NCBI GenBank assembly: GCA_022844275.1 | Contig: JALHMB010000011.1 | Coordinates: forward strand, 43,408 to 107,407 | DNA: 64,000 bases | Source: Hyphomicrobiaceae bacterium | Lineage (GTDB): Bacteria > Pseudomonadota > Alphaproteobacteria > Rhizobiales > Hyphomicrobiaceae | Direction: 5' to 3' | In this document: in pieces, positions 43,454 to 52,648 of the stretch | Position numbering within the stretch: the first letter of the stretch is position 1 | Layout of the letters: every line of letters starts with the position of its first letter | Program-made: the position numbers and the translations under genes | The notes under the pieces: generated by a model | Databases searched by the model: none | The model's input: only the letters and a program-made list of their open reading frames with translations | What the model was told of the DNA's origin: nothing

Positions 43454-44899
43454 CTAAATCCTGGGCGGCATTATGCCATGCGGTCGATCCGACCCCTCGA
43501 TCTCCCTGCGCAGATAGACAAGCACCCCGAGCAACATTAGAGCGGCGAAGAAGAGATATGACTGGATGAAATTAAGCCACGTGCCGCTCAGGTGGTTCAC
43601 TACTGGCAAGTAGTTCGCCGTCAGCACCCAGCTGACGGTAAGCACCCCGAGCGCAACGCGGTGGGCGGCCGACGTGCACAGCAGCGCCAGCGCGATGCCA
43701 GCCAGGGGCAGCAGCACGCCATAGTGGTGCTCCCAGGCAATTGGCGAGGCAATAGTCGCGCAAAGGCTCATGATCGCCAGGTCCACGATACCGGGCCGGC
43801 GCGGGACTGCCTTCAATGCCGGCGCGAGTGCGATCGCCAGAAGGATGAAGCTCGTGACGTAGGTCGCTGCGATGACGCGGGCATCGACAGGCGCAAAGAG
43901 GGTGTTGTCGGACCTGAGATTGATACCGTTGCCGAGCGCACGATGGACGAGGCCGTTAACGGATTGATTGGCGAAGTAGGCTTCGCCATGCCTCGAAAGA
44001 AACGAGAGAACCTCAAGGTAGGCAACGTGGTTGGGGACGCCGAACAACAATAGCGAAATGACACCGACCGGGAGGCCGGCCGCGAGAAACCCTTTGAGAA
44101 ATCGCCATTCGCGCCACAGCACGGCCCAAATCAGGAAAATGCCGAGCTGAGGCTTGATCGTCGCTGCGAGGGCTAGCATCGCGCCTGCCGTGCCCTTTGC
44201 CCCTCTGAGCCACGCAAGGCACGCCCCTACGAAGAGGGTGTTAATCCAGACTTGAATCTGGCCAAGTTTGAGCGCCTGAACCGATGGGTAGTAAAGCACC
44301 GCCGCCAGCACTAGCAGCGCCGCCAGCATCCAATGCCGCGGCGCCGCCGAATGCACCGATGGTGAGAGCAGTAGCAGGACCAGCCACGCAAACGAGACGC
44401 ACCCGACTGCGAAAACGGCGAAGTTAATCAGATCGAGCGTGTTCGGAGTTGTCAGCCCGAACGGCTCGAGCACGGCGAAATAGACGAGACTGGTCGGCGG
44501 GTACTGGAACTTGATCCTCGCCTCGAAGAAGAGCTTTTGATACAGGCGATCGCCGTCCGCGGACCGCGCGACCAGCAGCGCTTCGTTCATAGGATTCCAG
44601 GAGTCGGCCGTAGAGACACCGGGACGCGCCGTCTCCCGCAGCGACCGCAAGGTGCTGCCGTGATAGGGCGAGGGTTCATAGCCTTTCGCCGACCACGCCA
44701 CATGATCCACGATGCTCGCCACGAGCACCGAGCCGATAACGATCAGGATCACACCAAGGACGCAACGGACGCACGAGGCGGCGACGGCCGGCGTCGCCGG
44801 ATCGACCTTGGCATTGAGTTGCGGGAGCGTGATCTCTGTCGCCAAACCGAACTGTCCGTCCTCAGAGGCGGCTCTCGTCCGCCAATCGGTTCCTGCCAT
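43454..44899 (-). CDS. GT87-family membrane glycosyltransferase
   Basis: 481 residues from the ATG at 44899, whose first base is the last base of the GtrA stop (TGATG), implying translational coupling. About 11 membrane helices. Family features include the loop with YPPTSLVYFAVLEPFGL, the intramembrane segment ALAATIKPQLGIFLIWAVLWREWR, and SPIAWEHHYGVLLPLAGIAL. The GT87 family includes mycobacterial transferases that use polyprenyl-phosphate donors in the periplasm. The donor here may be the product of the HAD-UbiA or GtrB proteins in the same operon. Confidence 0.88.
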   Translation of the reverse strand: MAGTDWRTRAASEDGQFGLATEITLPQLNAKVDPATPAVAASCVRCVLGVILIVIGSVLVASIVDHVAWSAKGYEPSPYHGSTLRSLRETARPGVSTADSWNPMNEALLVARSADGDRLYQKLFFEARIKFQYPPTSLVYFAVLEPFGLTTPNTLDLINFAVFAVGCVSFAWLVLLLLSPSVHSAAPRHWMLAALLVLAAVLYYPSVQALKLGQIQVWINTLFVGACLAWLRGAKGTAGAMLALAATIKPQLGIFLIWAVLWREWRFLKGFLAAGLPVGVISLLLFGVPNHVAYLEVLSFLSRHGEAYFANQSVNGLVHRALGNGINLRSDNTLFAPVDARVIAATYVTSFILLAIALAPALKAVPRRPGIVDLAIMSLCATIASPIAWEHHYGVLLPLAGIALALLCTSAAHRVALGVLTVSWVLTANYLPVVNHLSGTWLNFIQSYLFFAALMLLGVLVYLRREIEGSDRPHGIMPPRI

Positions 44900-45324
44900 C
44901 AATGCCGGGCGAAGCTGAACTGCCGGTGGCCGAAGAAATTGCTCACGGCCCCGGCGGCAATCCCCATGGCGTGCGATATGGCCTCGATCTGCCAGCGCCA
45001 CCCGAGCAAGGGCAGAACGTAGTCAGCAAACACTACGGATACCAACACGACGACGACCATGCTCACGAGGTTGACGACGATGAAGTCGCGCACCTGATGG
45101 GCAACCTGCCGGTTCGAATCCGGGAAGACGAAAAAGCGGTAGGCCACGAAGCCGCAAGCCATGCCGATGATATTCGCAACCGCCACCGCGCCAGCGAAGG
45201 GCATGATGTAGGACAGCGGAAAGCGCACGAGCCAGTTCACCAGCGCCGCGCCGCCGCCCGCGAGAATAAACCGGGCACCCTGAGGCATCCTCATCAGCCG
45301 GCTATGGGCAGGAGAGGCGTTCAC
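44899..45324 (-). CDS. GtrA-family membrane protein (second copy)
   Basis: About 141 residues using GTG at 45324, which overlaps the UbiA stop as GTGA and follows GGGGTG; ATG at 45342 or 45297 are alternatives. Four membrane helices: FILAGGGAALVNWLVRFPLSYI, VANIIGMACGFVAYRFFVF, DFIVVNLVSMVVVVLVSVVF and AMGIAAGAVSNFFGHRQFSF, the last with the typical N-F-x-x-x-R/H-x-F ending. GtrA proteins are proposed to flip polyprenyl-phospho-sugars. The mycobacterial GtrA protein Rv3789 is encoded beside DprE1/DprE2, so its position between UbiA and GT87 genes here is suggestive. Confidence 0.88.
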   Translation of the reverse strand: MNASPAHSRLMRMPQGARFILAGGGAALVNWLVRFPLSYIMPFAGAVAVANIIGMACGFVAYRFFVFPDSNRQVAHQVRDFIVVNLVSMVVVVLVSVVFADYVLPLLGWRWQIEAISHAMGIAAGAVSNFFGHRQFSFARH

Positions 45325-46790
45325 AGCGGCACCCCAAGCCATGCGAGCACGAACGCCGCCGCCATCACCACACCGAGAACGAGGCTCTGGCGATCCTTGA
45401 GGGCGAAGACGACGGGGTCATCGTTCAGCTCGCCGCGCTGGCTGATCAGCCAGATCCGTCCGATCCAGAGGAAGATGACAATCGGGAACAACCACAGCCA
45501 ATGGGGATTGGTGTAGATGTCGCGCTGGAAGGCATCGAAAATCAGGAAGAGCACCAGGATAAGCACTGAGGCTGTTCCGGTCGCGAGCCCGAGGCCGAGC
45601 ACGAGCGGTGCATCCGCCGTGATGTAGCCGCGGCCAGAGACGGTCGTATCGCCCTTGGCTGCCGTGCGCTGGATTTCCGTATAGCGCTTGGCAATCGAAA
45701 GCGACGTGAACAGCGCCATGGAGAAGACCAGGAGCCATGGCGATGCGAACACGTCAGCGGCCGCAATGCCGATCGCGAGTCGGAGCGTGAACAGCGTCGC
45801 GAGCACGACCACGTCGAGGATCGCCACGCGCTTGATATGCATCGAGTAGGCGAGCGTCAGCACCAGGTAAGACACCAGCGCCCCGAGCACGCCAAGGCTC
45901 ACGGCCGCGCCGATCGCGAGGCCTCCCGCAATCGACACGACAGCGGCCGCAATGGCCATGCCTATGGGTAGATCGCCAGCGGCGATCGGCCGGAAGCGCT
46001 TCGACCAATGACGACGATCATGATTGATGTCGAGAAGATCATTAACGAGGTAGGTGCCGAGGGCGACGAACCCGAGCGCCAGAAAGGCGAGCCCGCAATT
46101 GATCACCGTCACGGGATCGAGGATCGTGCCGCTCAAGACAGCGGGCACGAAGATCAGCGTGTTCTTTGCCCACTGATGAAAACGGGCAGCCTTGATCAGC
46201 GCGCGGATGCGCGAGTTGCCTTCAATGACGGTCGTGGGCTTGCCGAGCGCCTGCACCTTACGCAGCGTGGCCGCGCCGGGAGCGACGGCGATAACCTTCC
46301 TCGCGTTGCGCCAGACGTGAAGGTCGGCGGCACTATCGCCGACATAGTCATAGCCCTCGGGGAAATGCTCTGTGACGAAATCCGCCTTGCGGCTCCCCTT
46401 CAGGTTGGTCGTGCCATCGCTCGAGATGACACCGTCGAAGAAGGCGAAGCGAGCGGCGATCTTCTGGGCGATGAGCGCGTCGCTGGCCGTGACCAGGTAG
46501 ACGGGCCGCCCCTCACTTTTTGCCTCTGTAGCGAGCTCGACCACCTTCTCGTTGACCGGGATCAGCTCCGGCTCGAGATCGACGGCCTCAGCGAGCTTCC
46601 TCTTGAGGAAAGCGCGCCCACGCAGAAGCCATGCGGCGAGATGGAAGACGCGAAGAGGATTGGCGCCAGCATAGGCCAGCGCCGTTTCCATGAGCAGGTC
46701 GGTACGGATCAGGGAGTGATCCAGGTCGATCAGTAACGGAACCGGGGTTGAGGCGACCTGCCCGGTGCCCGGCTGGTCGACTGCTGACAT
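45321..46790 (-). CDS. HAD phosphatase-UbiA prenyltransferase fusion (DPPR synthase-like)
   Basis: 489 residues from the ATG at 46790, preceded by AGGGGGAG. Residues ~15-200 form a HAD domain (nucleophile Asp22 in LIDLDHS, VTASD, YVGDSAADLHVW). Residues ~205-489 are a UbiA-type prenyltransferase with about nine helices and the Asp-rich site YLVNDLLDINHDRRHWSKRFRPI. UbiA members of this subtype attach 5-phosphoribose to polyprenyl phosphate, and a HAD phosphatase removes the 5-phosphate; both steps could be on one chain here. It heads an operon with GtrA and GT87, pointing to a polyprenyl-phospho-pentose donor. Confidence 0.9.
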   Translation of the reverse strand: MSAVDQPGTGQVASTPVPLLIDLDHSLIRTDLLMETALAYAGANPLRVFHLAAWLLRGRAFLKRKLAEAVDLEPELIPVNEKVVELATEAKSEGRPVYLVTASDALIAQKIAARFAFFDGVISSDGTTNLKGSRKADFVTEHFPEGYDYVGDSAADLHVWRNARKVIAVAPGAATLRKVQALGKPTTVIEGNSRIRALIKAARFHQWAKNTLIFVPAVLSGTILDPVTVINCGLAFLALGFVALGTYLVNDLLDINHDRRHWSKRFRPIAAGDLPIGMAIAAAVVSIAGGLAIGAAVSLGVLGALVSYLVLTLAYSMHIKRVAILDVVVLATLFTLRLAIGIAAADVFASPWLLVFSMALFTSLSIAKRYTEIQRTAAKGDTTVSGRGYITADAPLVLGLGLATGTASVLILVLFLIFDAFQRDIYTNPHWLWLFPIVIFLWIGRIWLISQRGELNDDPVVFALKDRQSLVLGVVMAAAFVLAWLGVPL

Positions 46791-47126
46791 GCGCGCTCCC
46801 CCTGCTCCACTCCCCGAGGCACGATCCGCGACAGATAAATTCATGCGCCTTGCCGGCTCGTTCATTAACTTCAATACCAAATGCAGGTGCGTCGAACGTC
46901 AGCCCGACAGCTTCATGTCGATACGTTACAACACGATAGTGTCAAACCCATTCAGCTCTTCGTCATCAACCATTCCTAGCCGAACCTGCGCGCGACTGGG
47001 AGATCGCCTTCTTGGCCGCTCTGCTCGGAGGGCGGGCCGTACAGGCAGGATTTTCATGCAAGGCTCGCGCCATTCCGGGATACGGCAGCCCGCCTGCGGG
47101 TGTGGCCGGCCCAGGCGTTAACATTC
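46791..47126. other. Intergenic region upstream of the HAD-UbiA operon
   Basis: 336 bases between two minus-strand genes. The part at 46850-46975 is AT-rich relative to its surroundings and likely holds the operon promoter. Short frames on either strand have no family features. Confidence 0.5.
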
Positions 47127-48179
47127 TTAAGCCTTGTTGCCGGCATCGCGTTTGGGGGCTCCGCCGGCAAAGCCGCGCAGGCGTGCGACCAGACCGGGCA
47201 GCCTGCGCTCGGCCACGCGGACCACGAACCCGCAAGCCCAGCTCATGTGCATGACGATGGCCGCAGGGGCCGCCAGCAGGACGGCAGCATCCCTCGACTG
47301 TCCGGCCAGGAACATCGCCCACAGGAGACAGGCCGCTGCGTAAAGGAGCATCGGCAACAGCGCGATGAGCCCCGCGAAGAGCCACAATAGCACCCCGGCA
47401 ACGACGACGGCCAACACCAGCACGGGCAGTATCTGGCGCAGTTTCGGCGTCTTGGCATGCTTGAGGAGGGTATTAGCGCGGCCCCAGCCATGCCGGAAAT
47501 ACTGACGCGCCAGCGCGCGGAGGCTCGCTCTCGGAAAGTAGTCGATGGTCAGAGAGCCATCGAGGTATATGCGGCGTCCCGAAGCCGTCAGGCGGGCGTC
47601 GAACTCGGCATCCTCGTTATAGGGTGCGGTCTCATCATAACCCCCGAGTGAGCGGAATACCGCGCGGTCGAACGCTGCATGATGGCCATGATCGACATAG
47701 CCCGATCGGCCCGACATGCGATGCTGCGATCCGCCATTGCCGAGCCGACTATTCTGCGCCGCCGCGATCCCCCTCTGGACCGGCGGACGGCCTACGGCGC
47801 GCATGGGAACGACGACGGAGGCGCTCTCGGTGCCAAGCATCGTATCGGCGCAGCGTGCGGCGAAGTCGGCGGGATACTTGGCATGGCAGTCCGCGCGCAC
47901 GAGGATCGCAGCGCGCGGATCGCAAGCCTCTGCGGCAATGTTCAGGGCCGCCGACTGAATGCGGCGCTCGTTGTGCAGCAGCCTGATCTCGGTATGTCGT
48001 GCCGCCAGCGCGTGCACGATCTCGCGCGTCCGGTCGCTGCTGCCGCCATCGAGCACGAGCAGCTCATAGTCCAACGAGCCCGGCTGTGGGAGGATCGACG
48101 AGATGGCATCGGCAATGTAACGCTCCTCGTTGAGCGCCGGCATCACGATGCTGACGAAGGGGCGACTTGGCGCCGTCAC
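47127..48179 (-). CDS. Glycosyltransferase family 2, ExoA-like
   Basis: 350 residues, GTG start at 48179 with GGGAG six bases upstream. GT2 motifs: VSIVMPALNEERYIADAI, LVLDGGSSDRTREIV and the DXD-like LVRADCHAKYP (Arg-Ala-Asp), as in ExoA, which adds a beta-1,3-glucose in succinoglycan. GGYDETAPYNEDAEFDARL carries the likely catalytic base. Two or three hydrophobic segments follow (about 250-330), so it is membrane-bound. Its specificity cannot be fixed from sequence. Confidence 0.9.
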   Translation of the reverse strand: MTAPSRPFVSIVMPALNEERYIADAISSILPQPGSLDYELLVLDGGSSDRTREIVHALAARHTEIRLLHNERRIQSAALNIAAEACDPRAAILVRADCHAKYPADFAARCADTMLGTESASVVVPMRAVGRPPVQRGIAAAQNSRLGNGGSQHRMSGRSGYVDHGHHAAFDRAVFRSLGGYDETAPYNEDAEFDARLTASGRRIYLDGSLTIDYFPRASLRALARQYFRHGWGRANTLLKHAKTPKLRQILPVLVLAVVVAGVLLWLFAGLIALLPMLLYAAACLLWAMFLAGQSRDAAVLLAAPAAIVMHMSWACGFVVRVAERRLPGLVARLRGFAGGAPKRDAGNKA

Positions 48180-48364
48180 CTGGAACTCCCGTTCATACGC
48201 ACTTCGAACTATACACCAGCTCCGCGCGTGCCCACCTGCCGTAACTTAGCAATTTCGTGTCGATCGCAATTCAGCTAGGACGGAGGGCTGATCGAAGGCT
48301 ATCAAGTGCTACTCGAGTAGCTAGGTTGGAAAAAGAGAATAAAAGCAATAACATAAACTATCAC

Positions 48365-48439
48365 ATGCGTTCCACTCATCACCAATTGCACGACGGCGGC
48401 TTTATCTGGAATGGACCGTTTGGCGGAGCCCGTCCATGA
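48365..48439 (+). CDS. Possible 24-residue leader peptide overlapping the third GMC gene
   Basis: Short open frame from an ATG at 48365 that ends in TGA overlapping the GMC start as ATGA. The same frame is open upstream to 48257, in AT-rich, less coding-like sequence. The peptide ends in FIWNGPFGGARP. The precise overlap suggests translational coupling, but there is no other support and it may be chance. Confidence 0.2.
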   Translation: MRSTHHQLHDGGFIWNGPFGGARP

Positions 48440-50073
48440 CCGTGCTGTCTGAGGTGCCGCCCGAAGAAATCGACTGCGACATCTGCATTGTCGGAACAGG
48501 CCCTGCAGGGATTGCACTAACCCTCGAGTGCGAGCGCCTTGGCTTGAAGGTCCTGGCACTGGAGTCGGGCGGAAAGAGCGAGGGGCGGCTTCCCAAGTCG
48601 GAGGCGGAGATCCTTTCCCCCACGCACCATGCGCCACTCCGCACGACGACGCGAAGTGCGTTCGGTGGAACATCCTGGGGCTGGTCCGGGCTTTGTACGC
48701 GGTTCGACGATATCGATTTCGAAGAGCGCGAATACGTTCCGGAATCCGGATGGCCCTTCCCGCACAGCGAGCTTGCACGCCACTACGAACGGGCCGCGAG
48801 CATCCTGAATTGCCGCATGGACCATGTCCTGCCGATTGACGAAGCGTGGCGAGGGCTCGATGGCGTCGAGCTCGACAATCGCCTCTACACATCCCAGCAA
48901 CCGCGGCTCGGAGAAAGCCACTGGGATCACTTCGCCAAGTCGAAAGCCATCACCGTTTGCCTCAACACCGCGGTCGTCGGGCTGGATCTAAGCGCTGATG
49001 GCCGGAAGGTCGAGGCCATTGTCGTCAACAGCGGCAACCGCGCTATAACCTTGCGCCCGCCGCGTGTCGCTCTCGCCGGCGGCGGTCTCCGAACTGCTCA
49101 GCTTCTGCTTGCAACGCAAAGGCACTGGCCGGACCATTTCGGCGGCGTCGATGGTGTCCTCGGCCGCAACTATATGGGTCATTTGACCGGCTGGATCTCA
49201 TCCATCCGCTTCAACAACCGGGCAGATGCTGCGTACTTCAAACCGATCGAAGTCGATGGGGCGAAGTCCGTCCAGCGTCGTTTCAGCTTAAAGAGGGACG
49301 CGCAGCTTTCCGAGCGCCTTCATAATATCGTGCTCTGGGCCGGTGCTCGCGCTCTCTATGATCCAACGCACGCCAATGGCCTTCTCTCGGCTGCTTATCT
49401 GGCATTGGCGCTTCCGGGGATCGGCTCGCTGTTCCTGTCGAGACCACTTCGCCGCGCTTCCCTAGGTCCAAAGCCGCGGCACTACATGCCGCACGTACTA
49501 AACCTCGCACGCGCGCCGGTGCAGACCGTATTGGGCGCCGTATGGGCCGTAGGCGGAAAGGTGCGGGCCCAGCAGGCGATCGGCGAGCTGCTGCAGCAGG
49601 ACGACAGCCTCGAATATCTGCTCACCTATCATGCCGAAGCGGCGCCCAACAGGGAGAGCCGCGTGACCCTCGGTGAGGGAACGGACAGCTTCGGCCTGCC
49701 GCGCATGCGCATCGATCTGCGCTTCTCCGACACGGACATCGCATCGACCGTGCGTGCGCACGAGGTGCTCGATCGGGCTCTGAGGAAGACCGGCAAGGCG
49801 CGGCTCGAATATCTGGATCCGCCGGAGGGCCGCGCTGCGCGGGTGCTCGAGCAGGCAACGGACGGCTATCATCAACTGGGCCTGACGCGCATGGGCACCG
49901 ATCCGAGGCAGAGCATCGTCGATCCCGACTGCCGGGTGCACGGCCTCGCCAATCTGTTCATCGCCTCCGGCAGCGTCTTTCCAACATCGGGCCAGGGCAA
50001 TCCGACACTGCTCACGGCCGCCCTCGCCATTCGCCTGGCAGGCCATGTCGCTCGCCGAAACTCGCGGGACTAG
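48436..50073 (+). CDS. GMC-family FAD-dependent oxidoreductase (third of three)
   Basis: 545 residues. FAD motif CIVGTGPAGIALTLECERLG at about 18-37, flavin-contact RSAFGGTSWGWSG, then the C-terminal substrate domain with His in GYHQLGLTRM and VFPTSGQGNPTLLTAALAIRLAGH. In sequence it resembles the first GMC protein (GGTSGHWTG against GGTSWGWSG; VHGLQNLYIGGSSVF against VHGLANLFIASGSVF) more than the cysteine-motif one, and it has no CxxCxxC cluster. It probably oxidises a sugar or alcohol in EPS synthesis; substrate unknown. Its last four bases overlap the convergent Wzz gene. Confidence 0.9.
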   Translation: MTVLSEVPPEEIDCDICIVGTGPAGIALTLECERLGLKVLALESGGKSEGRLPKSEAEILSPTHHAPLRTTTRSAFGGTSWGWSGLCTRFDDIDFEEREYVPESGWPFPHSELARHYERAASILNCRMDHVLPIDEAWRGLDGVELDNRLYTSQQPRLGESHWDHFAKSKAITVCLNTAVVGLDLSADGRKVEAIVVNSGNRAITLRPPRVALAGGGLRTAQLLLATQRHWPDHFGGVDGVLGRNYMGHLTGWISSIRFNNRADAAYFKPIEVDGAKSVQRRFSLKRDAQLSERLHNIVLWAGARALYDPTHANGLLSAAYLALALPGIGSLFLSRPLRRASLGPKPRHYMPHVLNLARAPVQTVLGAVWAVGGKVRAQQAIGELLQQDDSLEYLLTYHAEAAPNRESRVTLGEGTDSFGLPRMRIDLRFSDTDIASTVRAHEVLDRALRKTGKARLEYLDPPEGRAARVLEQATDGYHQLGLTRMGTDPRQSIVDPDCRVHGLANLFIASGSVFPTSGQGNPTLLTAALAIRLAGHVARRNSRD

Positions 50074-51182
50074 CCCACGTCCTGAAACTGCCTGCGCCGC
50101 GTGCGGCTGGCAGCGACAAACAGCCATCCCTCGCGCATCAGAGCGATGCCGAAGCCGAGAGCCATCCCTACGACGGTTGCCACAACCAGAGCCTGTTTCC
50201 TCTTCGGATAACTTTTGCCGGTCGGCGGCTTGGCTGTTGCGATAATGCGCGCGGTGTCGACAGCATAGGACTGACGCTGCTCGGCCTCGGTGTAGGCCTG
50301 AAGCGCACTTTCGAACATCCGGCGATAGGTCATCGCGGTCGCTTCGAGCTCCTCGATGGTCTCGGTGATGCCCTTGCGCGGAACGGCCTTTGCATCGTCG
50401 GCGCCCTCGCCCGTGGGGCCTCTGCCGACAATGCTGTAGTCCCGTCGTGCCTTGAACTCCTGCACTTTCAGCGCGGCCTCGTTCATCTGAAGGCGCAGCA
50501 GGCCTATACGCCTTTCGAGCCACTCGCTGCCGTGGCGGGCTGCTCCAGCTCGCATCGAGATCTGGTCATCGATATAGGCCTGCATGTACGCATTGGCGAC
50601 ACGAGCAGCGAACGCGGGATCGGGAGCCGTATATGAGACCTCGAGAACGTACGAGTAACCGAGGCGGCGAATGCCCAGTCCGTTCTGCACCAGGGCGGTG
50701 GCTATCATCAATCGCTGCGCCTCCGACGCGTCCATGTCGCCGCCGGTCGTGGAGGCCGACGCAGGCGCCGCGGATCCTGACGCGCCCGACGACGGCGCTG
50801 CAGCCGCGAGAAATGCCGGATCGTTCTGCAGGTTCAGGTGCCGAGCCACGTCCCGTGCAACGGGCTCAGATCTTATAACGGCGATCTGGCTCTCAATCTG
50901 CGCGCTATCCAGAACCTGTCCCGCTTCACGCCACTGCTCGGTGGCGAGATGGAGCACCTTGACGTCGATAAGAAGCTGACCCTGGGCCGTGTATAGCGAC
51001 GCGGCCGTCAGGATATAGCCAACGGCAATCGCGATGCCGACCGATGTCGTGGCAGCAATAAGCTTGAAGTAACGATAGACGAAGTCGATGACGTCGCCGA
51101 TACCCAGCAGCCCAAACGCGTTGTATCCGTCGTCACCGCGACGCGGGCTATGTGGGGGGGGGCCGTTGGCACCATCATGCAC
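50070..51182 (-). CDS. Wzz-type polysaccharide co-polymerase without kinase domain
   Basis: 370 residues, GTG start with GGAG eight bases upstream. Two membrane helices (about 41-62 and 334-352) flank a periplasmic helical domain, the chain-length-determinant fold. Wzz features are the N-terminal VIDFVYRYFKLIAATTSVG, SEPVARDVARHLNL, coiled coil EWLERRIGLLRLQMNEAALKVQEFKARRDYSI and a C-terminal segment before TM2 (ATAKPPTGKSYPKRK). The cytoplasmic tail is only about 18 residues and has no Walker motifs, so it is not a Wzc/ExoP-type tyrosine autokinase; no separate kinase gene occurs in the window. It should control EPS chain length. Confidence 0.9.
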   Translation of the reverse strand: MHDGANGPPPHSPRRGDDGYNAFGLLGIGDVIDFVYRYFKLIAATTSVGIAIAVGYILTAASLYTAQGQLLIDVKVLHLATEQWREAGQVLDSAQIESQIAVIRSEPVARDVARHLNLQNDPAFLAAAAPSSGASGSAAPASASTTGGDMDASEAQRLMIATALVQNGLGIRRLGYSYVLEVSYTAPDPAFAARVANAYMQAYIDDQISMRAGAARHGSEWLERRIGLLRLQMNEAALKVQEFKARRDYSIVGRGPTGEGADDAKAVPRKGITETIEELEATAMTYRRMFESALQAYTEAEQRQSYAVDTARIIATAKPPTGKSYPKRKQALVVATVVGMALGFGIALMREGWLFVAASRTRRRQFQDVG

Positions 51183-51396
51183 GATTTCGGCTCCGAGCTT
51201 TCATTGACAATAGACCGGCCCTAGCTCCCCTCGACTGCATAGCAAAGCTGAAGGCTCTTCTACTAGGATATCACTACGGAAAGCTGCTGCCATACGTTTA
51301 AGTGAAGATGACCGCCAGGTTAATCCGCGGCCAATCATCTGACGCACCGTTCATCAACGCAAGCCAACAACCTCATCATCGGGCGATAGAAAACGG

Positions 51397-52563
51397 TTAG
51401 CAGCGGCTTAGGGGGCTTGTCGGCGCCGCATTGATGGCGAGCCAGCGGGTCAATGCGCCGGCGATCAGGGCGACAATGGGGACATAGAGCATGCTGAGAT
51501 TGCGGACTTCTCCCTCGGCGCAAAACAGCAACAACAGCGGCACGTTGATAATGGCAGCCAGCATCAGGTGTTTTTGGATGCTGCTTGGGACCATGCGCCA
51601 TCCGTAAGTCATGAGGACAGCGAACCAGCCAAGCACGACAATCCCATAGCCCTTGAACAACGGCAGACCATAAGTCTGATCGATCAGAAAGAGGTTCAGA
51701 GGGTTGGCATAGAAGCGCAGATTGTCGAAAAGTTGGAGAATGGCATTCTGGCCCTCGTTGGCAGCGTAGGCATGTCGCACGACGAGATAAGTCAGGCCGG
51801 ATACGAACGCCGCCGCGAGCGCCGTGACGATGGCATTGCGCAACGACAAGCGCACCATGAGAAGCGGCGGCAAGGCGAGGCAATAGAAGAGGAACGCCTC
51901 CTTGTTCAGGGTGGCCGGCACGGCCAGCAGAATGAGCGGAATGACATGTCCGCCGAGGGCCAGCCGGGCAGCGAGCGCAAAGGCCAAAAGCTCCGGCAGG
52001 TCGTAGAAAAATCCCCCACGCGTTTGCAGGATTGGGATCGTCAGCGCGAAGATCACGGGCGCGGCCGTAGCGGCCGCCGGGCTTGCACCAATGGCCATGC
52101 ACACCGAGCGCAGCGCAAACAACGCCAGAAACAATGATAAGAAAGTGGCGTAGTATACGATACGGTAGCGGATGACGTAGCCATCCTTGGTTGCCTCGGC
52201 CCCGATGGGCGGTCGCAGACCAACCTGCCCAGTTTGCAGCCGGCGCTCGATAGCAGCCCGAACATCCTCGGGCAGGGCGCGTTCTATTATCGTCGCCGTT
52301 TGGGGGAGCAACTGCCTGTAGACGAAGGGGCGGTACGCCGTGCCGTCGAGCATCGCGACGAGCGATTGCGATGGAACGAGGTCGTTCATGCGCCACTTCG
52401 TGTAGTAGCCATGGAATGCCGCCGCCGCCGCTAGCGCATAGATCACGGTGATGACAAACGCAGTGGCGAGGCGCTGATAGAGGGTTGATGAATATCCCGG
52501 GGCGGGAGCCGCAACGAGACTGCGCTCGATCCCGGCGGCATCTCGGGAAATTTCAGGCTTCAC
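51397..52563 (-). CDS. Polytopic membrane protein of unknown function
   Basis: 388 residues, GTG start with GAGGAAAAA upstream. About 9-10 membrane helices. Recognisable segments are YRPFVYRQLLPQTA in the first loop, QTRGGFFYDLPELLAFALA and TLNKEAFLFYCLALPPLL. The Arg-rich first periplasmic loop and the NKE motif resemble bacterial membrane proteins of polysaccharide loci that are annotated only as hypothetical. It could be a GT-C transferase or an alternative polymerase, but no catalytic acidic motif is obvious. Encoded between Wzz and a GT2 on the same strand. Confidence 0.75.
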   Translation of the reverse strand: MKPEISRDAAGIERSLVAAPAPGYSSTLYQRLATAFVITVIYALAAAAAFHGYYTKWRMNDLVPSQSLVAMLDGTAYRPFVYRQLLPQTATIIERALPEDVRAAIERRLQTGQVGLRPPIGAEATKDGYVIRYRIVYYATFLSLFLALFALRSVCMAIGASPAAATAAPVIFALTIPILQTRGGFFYDLPELLAFALAARLALGGHVIPLILLAVPATLNKEAFLFYCLALPPLLMVRLSLRNAIVTALAAAFVSGLTYLVVRHAYAANEGQNAILQLFDNLRFYANPLNLFLIDQTYGLPLFKGYGIVVLGWFAVLMTYGWRMVPSSIQKHLMLAAIINVPLLLLFCAEGEVRNLSMLYVPIVALIAGALTRWLAINAAPTSPLSRC

Positions 52564-52648
52564 GCGAATTTTTCCTCAACCCCGTTGAGCTTCGGCACGT
52601 ATCGAGGCTAGCGGCGTGTCCCTGAAATGGCAAAGACGAAGTGCCCGA

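Noticed and set aside
51335..52396. Open frame of 353 codons overlapping the polytopic membrane protein on the same strand
   Set aside because: Arg/Gly/His-rich frame-shifted reading; the frame at 51397-52563 has membrane helices, GTG start and ribosome-binding site.
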